This document shows positions 6,915 to 9,944 of a stretch of 9,944 bases of DNA, in pieces; within the stretch, counting starts at the first letter, position 1; the number at the start of each line of letters is the position of its first letter. The stretch is from an uncultured Campylobacter sp. (lineage in GTDB: Bacteria > Campylobacterota > Campylobacteria > Campylobacterales > Campylobacteraceae). Where the stretch lies: assembly GCF_937997595.1 (NCBI RefSeq), contig NZ_CALKTS010000174.1:1-9944 (forward strand). Direction: 5' to 3'. Below the pieces are notes generated by a model. That model was not told the DNA's origin and did no database searches. It saw only the letters and a list, made by a program, of their open reading frames with translations. A program made the position numbers and the translations under genes.

Positions 6915-8084
6915 AACGAAACTATACTTTTAAGCCACGGCGGCGGCGGCGAGGAGATGAATAGGCTCATCAACGAGACGATCTTTGCGGCGTTTGATAA
7001 TGAAATTTTACGCGCTAACAATGACAGCGCGATACTAAATTTAGACGCCGAGGCTGGTTTTGACCGCACGGCGCCGAGTTCTGCTTTGAATTCGGCGGCT
7101 GGTTTCGGCGGCGAGCTAGCTTTCAGCACCGATAGTTTCGTCGTTACGCCTCTGTTTTTTAACGGCGGCGACATCGGCAAGATTGCCGTTTGCGGCACCG
7201 TCAACGACCTTGCGATGGTGGGCGCCAAGCCGCTGTTTTTAAGCTGCGCGCTCATCATCGAGGAGGGGCTTGGCCTAAGCGAGCTGCGACGCATCCTGGA
7301 CTCGATGGCTAGCACCGCGCGAAGCTGCGGCGTTCGTATCGTTTGCGGCGACACAAAGGTCGTGCCGCGCGGCAAATGCGATAAAATTTTCATCAACACT
7401 AGCGGTATCGGCCGTGTTTTGCGACCTGCGCGCGTGCAAAACATCAAAGCGGGCGCAAAAATCCTGCTTAGCGGCGACATCGGGCGGCACGGGGCGGTGA
7501 TACTCGCGGCACGCGACGAGATCGCGCTAAGCAGCGAGCTGCAAAGCGACTGCAAACCGCTTTGCGCTGCGGTAGAAAAGCTGATCTTGCAAGGCGTGAA
7601 AATCCAGGCGATGCGAGATGCGACGCGCGGCGGGCTCAGCGCGGTTTTGAACGAATTCGCAAGCTCTAGCGGGCTTGAATTTTTGGTGCGCGAAGAGGAT
7701 ATCAAAATCAGCGACGAAGTGGTGGGTGTGTGCGAGCTGCTGGGCTTCGAGCCTTACGAGCTTGCAAATGAAGGCACTTTCGTAATGATCGTAGAAGATG
7801 ACGCCGAGGCCGATAGGGCGCTTGAGATACTGCGCGAATTTGACGTAAATGCCGCAATCATCGGCGAGGTGCGCGAAGTAGGGCACGGCGGGGGCGAATT
7901 TGAGGGTACTTTGACACCGAAGCTTAGCGCGCAGGACGAATCTATGGACGCGGCGTCAGAAAATAGGGCGGGACAATTTCAAACTTCGCATGCGGCAAAA
8001 GGACGAGTGATTTTGCAAAACGCCTACGGCTCGCAGCGATTTTTAGAGCTTCCGAAAGGCGAGCTGTTGCCGAGGATTTGTTAA
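6912..8084 (+). CDS. hypE: HypE, carbamoyl dehydratase (thiocyanate-forming) for hydrogenase maturation
   Basis: With the TTG start the protein is 390 residues, compared with about 330-350 for most HypE proteins. Recognisable segments in order: LSHGGGGEEMNRLI (8-21), FSTDSFVVTPLFFNGGDIGK (71-90), VCGTVNDLAMVGAKP, VCGDTKVVPRGK, INTSGIG, LSGDIGRHGAVILAARDE, MRDATRGGLSAVLNE, FEPYELANEGTFV, and the terminal PRIC. The last cysteine is carbamoylated by HypF, then dehydrated with ATP to a thiocyanate whose CN goes to HypC-HypD iron. Two extra stretches explain the length: about residues 45-67 (bases 7044-7112) within the usual LDDAAVL-to-FSTDSF region, and about 325-364 (7884-8003) just before the final RVILQNAYGSQR segment. 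Both are Ala/Ser/Gly/Asp-rich and leave the catalytic motifs whole. A 164-base gap with a hairpin separates it from hypD, and a terminator-like hairpin follows. Confidence 0.93.
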   Translation: MNETILLSHGGGGEEMNRLINETIFAAFDNEILRANNDSAILNLDAEAGFDRTAPSSALNSAAGFGGELAFSTDSFVVTPLFFNGGDIGKIAVCGTVNDLAMVGAKPLFLSCALIIEEGLGLSELRRILDSMASTARSCGVRIVCGDTKVVPRGKCDKIFINTSGIGRVLRPARVQNIKAGAKILLSGDIGRHGAVILAARDEIALSSELQSDCKPLCAAVEKLILQGVKIQAMRDATRGGLSAVLNEFASSSGLEFLVREEDIKISDEVVGVCELLGFEPYELANEGTFVMIVEDDAEADRALEILREFDVNAAIIGEVREVGHGGGEFEGTLTPKLSAQDESMDAASENRAGQFQTSHAAKGRVILQNAYGSQRFLELPKGELLPRIC

Positions 8085-8100
8085 ATTTGCGTGCAAATTT

Positions 8101-8125
8101 ATGCCTAAATTTCAGGCGTATTTTT
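8101..8125 (+). terminator. Probable rho-independent terminator after hypE
   Basis: ATGCCT (8101-8106) pairs with AGGCGT (8114-8119), including one G-T pair, around a seven-base loop; A and then TTTTT follow at 8121-8125. It is immediately preceded by the palindrome AAATTTGC-GT-GCAAATTT (8083-8100), which overlaps the hypE stop codon. Together they suggest that much hypE transcription ends here and hypA is partly uncoupled. Confidence 0.55.
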
Positions 8126-8183
8126 AAATTTACAACAAAATTTCGCATAAAATACGGCGCGGCCGTAAAATTTAGAGGTAAAA

Positions 8184-8741
8184 ATGCATGAATTATCGAT
8201 CGTAGCGGATCTTGTAGCGCTATGTGAAAAGGCGCTAAACGCCGAAATAGCAAAGAAAAAAGGCGCGGTCGAGCAGGGCGATAAAAACCGCTGCGGCATC
8301 GCCAATACCGCTAGAAATGCAGACTCTGCAAATGTCGACATAATAGACGCTAAAAATGCTGAGAATATGGGCGTTGCGGATATGGATTTGAATCACAAAA
8401 CTGCCATTTTTGCTGAAAACTTGGATACGAATCCACAGACGTCTTGTGATACATCTAGCGCAAAAAGTCCGCAGATAAGGGAACTGCACGTAAAAATAGG
8501 GCGGCTAAGCGGCGTGGAAGCGCATTATCTGCAAAACTGCTATGAAGTCTTTCGTGCAGGCACCGTATGCGAAAATGCGGATCTCATCATCCACACCCAA
8601 GAAATCGTCGTAAAATGCAAAAACTGCGGTTTTAGCGGAGATTTGACGCAGAACGACTTTTCTTGTCCGCGTTGCAAAAGCTCTGAAATCAGCGTAATCG
8701 ACGGCGAGGATATGTATCTAATGCGCCTGGTTATTGAATAA
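8184..8741 (+). CDS. hypA: HypA, nickel metallochaperone with an internal insertion
   Basis: The protein starts MHELSIV, where the N-terminal Met-His-Glu supplies the nickel site, and ATG at 8184 follows a purine-rich stretch AGAGG (8174-8178). The second half is classic HypA: IRELHVKIGRLSGVEAHYL (98-116), then a zinc site built from CKNC (145-148) and CPRC (161-164), ending DMYLMRLVIE. Known role: HypA with HypB hands Ni(II) to the hydrogenase large subunit, and in some epsilonproteobacteria also serves urease. Usual length is about 113-120; here it is 185, because about 70 Asn/Ala/Asp-rich residues (about 26-96, bases 8259-8471) separate the first helix from the first strand. The frame is intact and conserved residues on both sides are kept, so it is probably functional. 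It is the last gene of the hyp cluster. Confidence 0.93.
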   Translation: MHELSIVADLVALCEKALNAEIAKKKGAVEQGDKNRCGIANTARNADSANVDIIDAKNAENMGVADMDLNHKTAIFAENLDTNPQTSCDTSSAKSPQIRELHVKIGRLSGVEAHYLQNCYEVFRAGTVCENADLIIHTQEIVVKCKNCGFSGDLTQNDFSCPRCKSSEISVIDGEDMYLMRLVIE

Positions 8742-9301
8742 AAGAGGGCCTTTTCTGGGCGCAAAACTTTCCATATTTTAAATTTAACTCCTTGCTATAA
8801 GCAAAATTTTATTTCTGCCCAATTTAGATATTTATCTCCTATTTCATTCTTGCAAAAACATATCTCGTCCTGTTGATTTCATTTGAAGTCACGCTAAATC
8901 TATATTTATAAAAAGTTCTTCCAAATAAGCGCCGAATGAATCAAAAATACATGAAATTATTCATATAATTATACGTTAATTTCGTATTGGATTTTTACTT
9001 GAAAATTATAGTTTTCAATATAAAATACCTAGAATTATAGTGTTTTTGCTCCAAAAAATTGAAAAATAATGAACTACTGATATATATTTTTATATTAATG
9101 ATTTATATGTAGTAAACGATTTATAAAAATGAATTTTTTGATTTTATTAATTTAGCATCATTTTTCCATAAATTTTTATGGACGTATTTATTTAAATTAT
9201 AATAAGCTTATTGTATCGCCCTATTTTGTATCTAAATTTGAAACATTAAATTCAATATAAATCATGCTTATATTTTGCATTAATTTAATATTGTAGTAGT
9301 A
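8742..9301. other. AT-rich spacer between hypA and the TonB receptor gene
   Basis: Composition drops to about 18% GC on a sampled line (8941-9000), far below the hyp genes. No gene is supported. A weak five-pair hairpin AAAAG/CTTTT lies just after the hypA stop. A minus-strand stop-to-stop frame of 33 codons at 8842-8940 ends VFARMK and may be a protein-tail relic. A perfect inverted repeat TCCATAAA-TT-TTTATGGA lies at 9165-9182, and the palindrome AATAAGCTTATT at 9201-9212; either might be a regulator site. Confidence 0.6.
9165..9182. repeat. Perfect 8-bp inverted repeat with 2-base centre
   Basis: TCCATAAA (9165-9172), TT, TTTATGGA (9175-9182). It lies about 120 bases upstream of the receptor promoter. 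It might be an operator or a small hairpin; in such AT-rich DNA chance is possible, but the CC/GG ends make it more notable. Confidence 0.45.
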
Positions 9302-9330
9302 TTGACAATGATTATCTCATCTGATATAAT
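9302..9330 (+). promoter_or_regulatory. Consensus sigma70 promoter of the TonB receptor gene
   Basis: TTGACA (9302-9307) and TATAAT (9325-9330) match the consensus exactly with an ideal 17-base spacer. Transcription would start near 9337, giving a leader of about 30 bases with AGGAG at 9355-9359 before the TTG start. Such a strong promoter suggests tight repression, consistent with the Fur-like site overlapping its -35 and spacer. Confidence 0.85.
9303..9317. promoter_or_regulatory. Fur-box-like operator overlapping the promoter
   Basis: TGACAATGATTATCT matches the 7-1-7 Fur consensus TGATAATNATTATCA at 12 of 14 specified positions, and overlaps the -35 and spacer. Iron-loaded Fur bound here would block RNA polymerase, as expected for an iron-uptake receptor. 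Confidence 0.7.
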
Positions 9331-9366
9331 AACACGAAAATTTTATCAGATTTTAGGAGTTAAATT

Positions 9367-9944
9367 TTGAAAGTTTTTACTCTCTCTGAAACTGTAGCTA
9401 CCCTACTTTTATTGAGCGCCGCAAATCCAGCCATAGCCGACGAGCAAACTAAGCAAAGCGTAAATCTCGGCGAAGTAGAAGTTACCGCAAACAAAATAAG
9501 TGAAAATTTAAAGGATGTGCCACAAAGTATCAGCGTCGTAAGTGATACTTAGCTACAAGAACGAGAAGTCAAAAACGTCGAGGAGCTGGTAAAAACTATG
9601 CCAAACATTACCGGTGTGGGCGGGATGTACGAGGGCATCAGTACTAGAGGACTCAATCCTTCGATATATACGAGTTCTAACCCCGTTACGGTCTATGTCG
9701 GCGGCGTAGCGCAAAGTAACAAAGACGCAGCCTATATCCCCGTTACAAATATCGATCACGTCGAGGTTTTGCGAGGTCCTAGCAGTGCGATCTACGGCAA
9801 AGACTCAATCGGCGGCATCATCAATATCGTTTTAAAAGAACCGACTAACGAGTGGAGCGGCAGCGTCGGCACCGAATACGGCTCGCACAAATACATGCTG
9901 GGTCTTTTTGAAACCAGCGGCGCGCTGATTGATGATAAACTATT
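9367..9944 (+). pseudogene. TonB-dependent outer-membrane receptor, interrupted by an in-frame TAG (5' part)
   Basis: A TTG start at 9367 with AGGAG seven bases upstream gives a signal peptide (hydrophobic run TVATLLLLSAA, likely cleavage after NPAIA) and then VNLGEVEVTANK, typical of the TonB-box/plug start. The frame meets TAG at 9550-9552 right after SISVVSDT, but continues open to the window end as a clear plug domain: LQEREVKNVEELVKTMPNI, GISTRGL, VTVYVGGV, HVEVLRGPSSAIYGKDSIGG, INIVLKEP. Family members usually have Gln or similar at the stop position (SDTQLQ), so one C-to-T change from CAG would explain it. Known role: energy-dependent import of ferric siderophores, haem or similar through the outer membrane; the Fur-like promoter supports iron. 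It may be a true pseudogene, a suppressed stop, or a sequencing error. The beta-barrel lies beyond the window. Confidence 0.85.

Noticed and set aside
6887..7705. Long minus-strand open frame (272 codons) opposite hypE
   Set aside because: It is the complement of a strongly conserved hypE; Ser/Pro/Arg-rich composition, no family motif.
1..9944. CRISPR array, tRNA or rRNA genes
   Set aside because: No regular repeat-spacer pattern and no recognisable RNA-gene sequence seen on either strand.

Overview
The window looks like a chromosomal piece of an epsilonproteobacterium, most likely a higher-GC oral-type Campylobacter. This is inferred from the gene order hypF...hypB-hypC-hypD-hypE-hypA (the C. 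jejuni order), from epsilonproteobacterial-looking proteins, and from extreme use of the hexamer AAATTT in DNA whose native genes are about 50-55% GC on sampled lines. I cannot name the species from sequence alone.

Layout. 1-1004 is the 3' end of hypF. 1005-1584 is a spacer without a convincing gene. 1585-2016 is nikR, the nickel-responsive regulator. 2017-2776 is a second long spacer, packed with AAATTT. 2777-3909 is hypB-hypC, with stop and start overlapping. 3912-5657 is a very AT-rich gene for a DUF262-DUF1524 protein (GmrSD-like, putative type IV restriction or anti-phage nuclease), fitted between hypC and hypD. 5635-6732 is hypD, 6912-8084 hypE and 8184-8741 hypA. 8742-9301 is an AT-rich spacer. 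From 9302 a near-consensus sigma70 promoter overlapping a Fur-box-like site drives a TonB-dependent receptor gene that is interrupted by an in-frame TAG after 61 codons and runs off the window.

How the genes work together. HypF and HypE make the cyanide ligands of the [NiFe]-hydrogenase active site. HypC and HypD assemble and carry the Fe(CN)2CO group. HypA and HypB insert nickel. NikR senses nickel and plausibly ties this nickel-consuming pathway to supply. The standalone nuclease-like gene is the outlier: its composition differs sharply from its neighbours, it starts 2 nt after hypC and overlaps the hypD start by 23 nt, so it appears to ride on the hyp transcript.

Other points: HypF, HypE and HypA all carry polar, low-complexity in-frame insertions compared with the usual family lengths, and HypB has an unusual G4 motif (TKTA). 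All family calls come from reading motifs by eye; no search was run.
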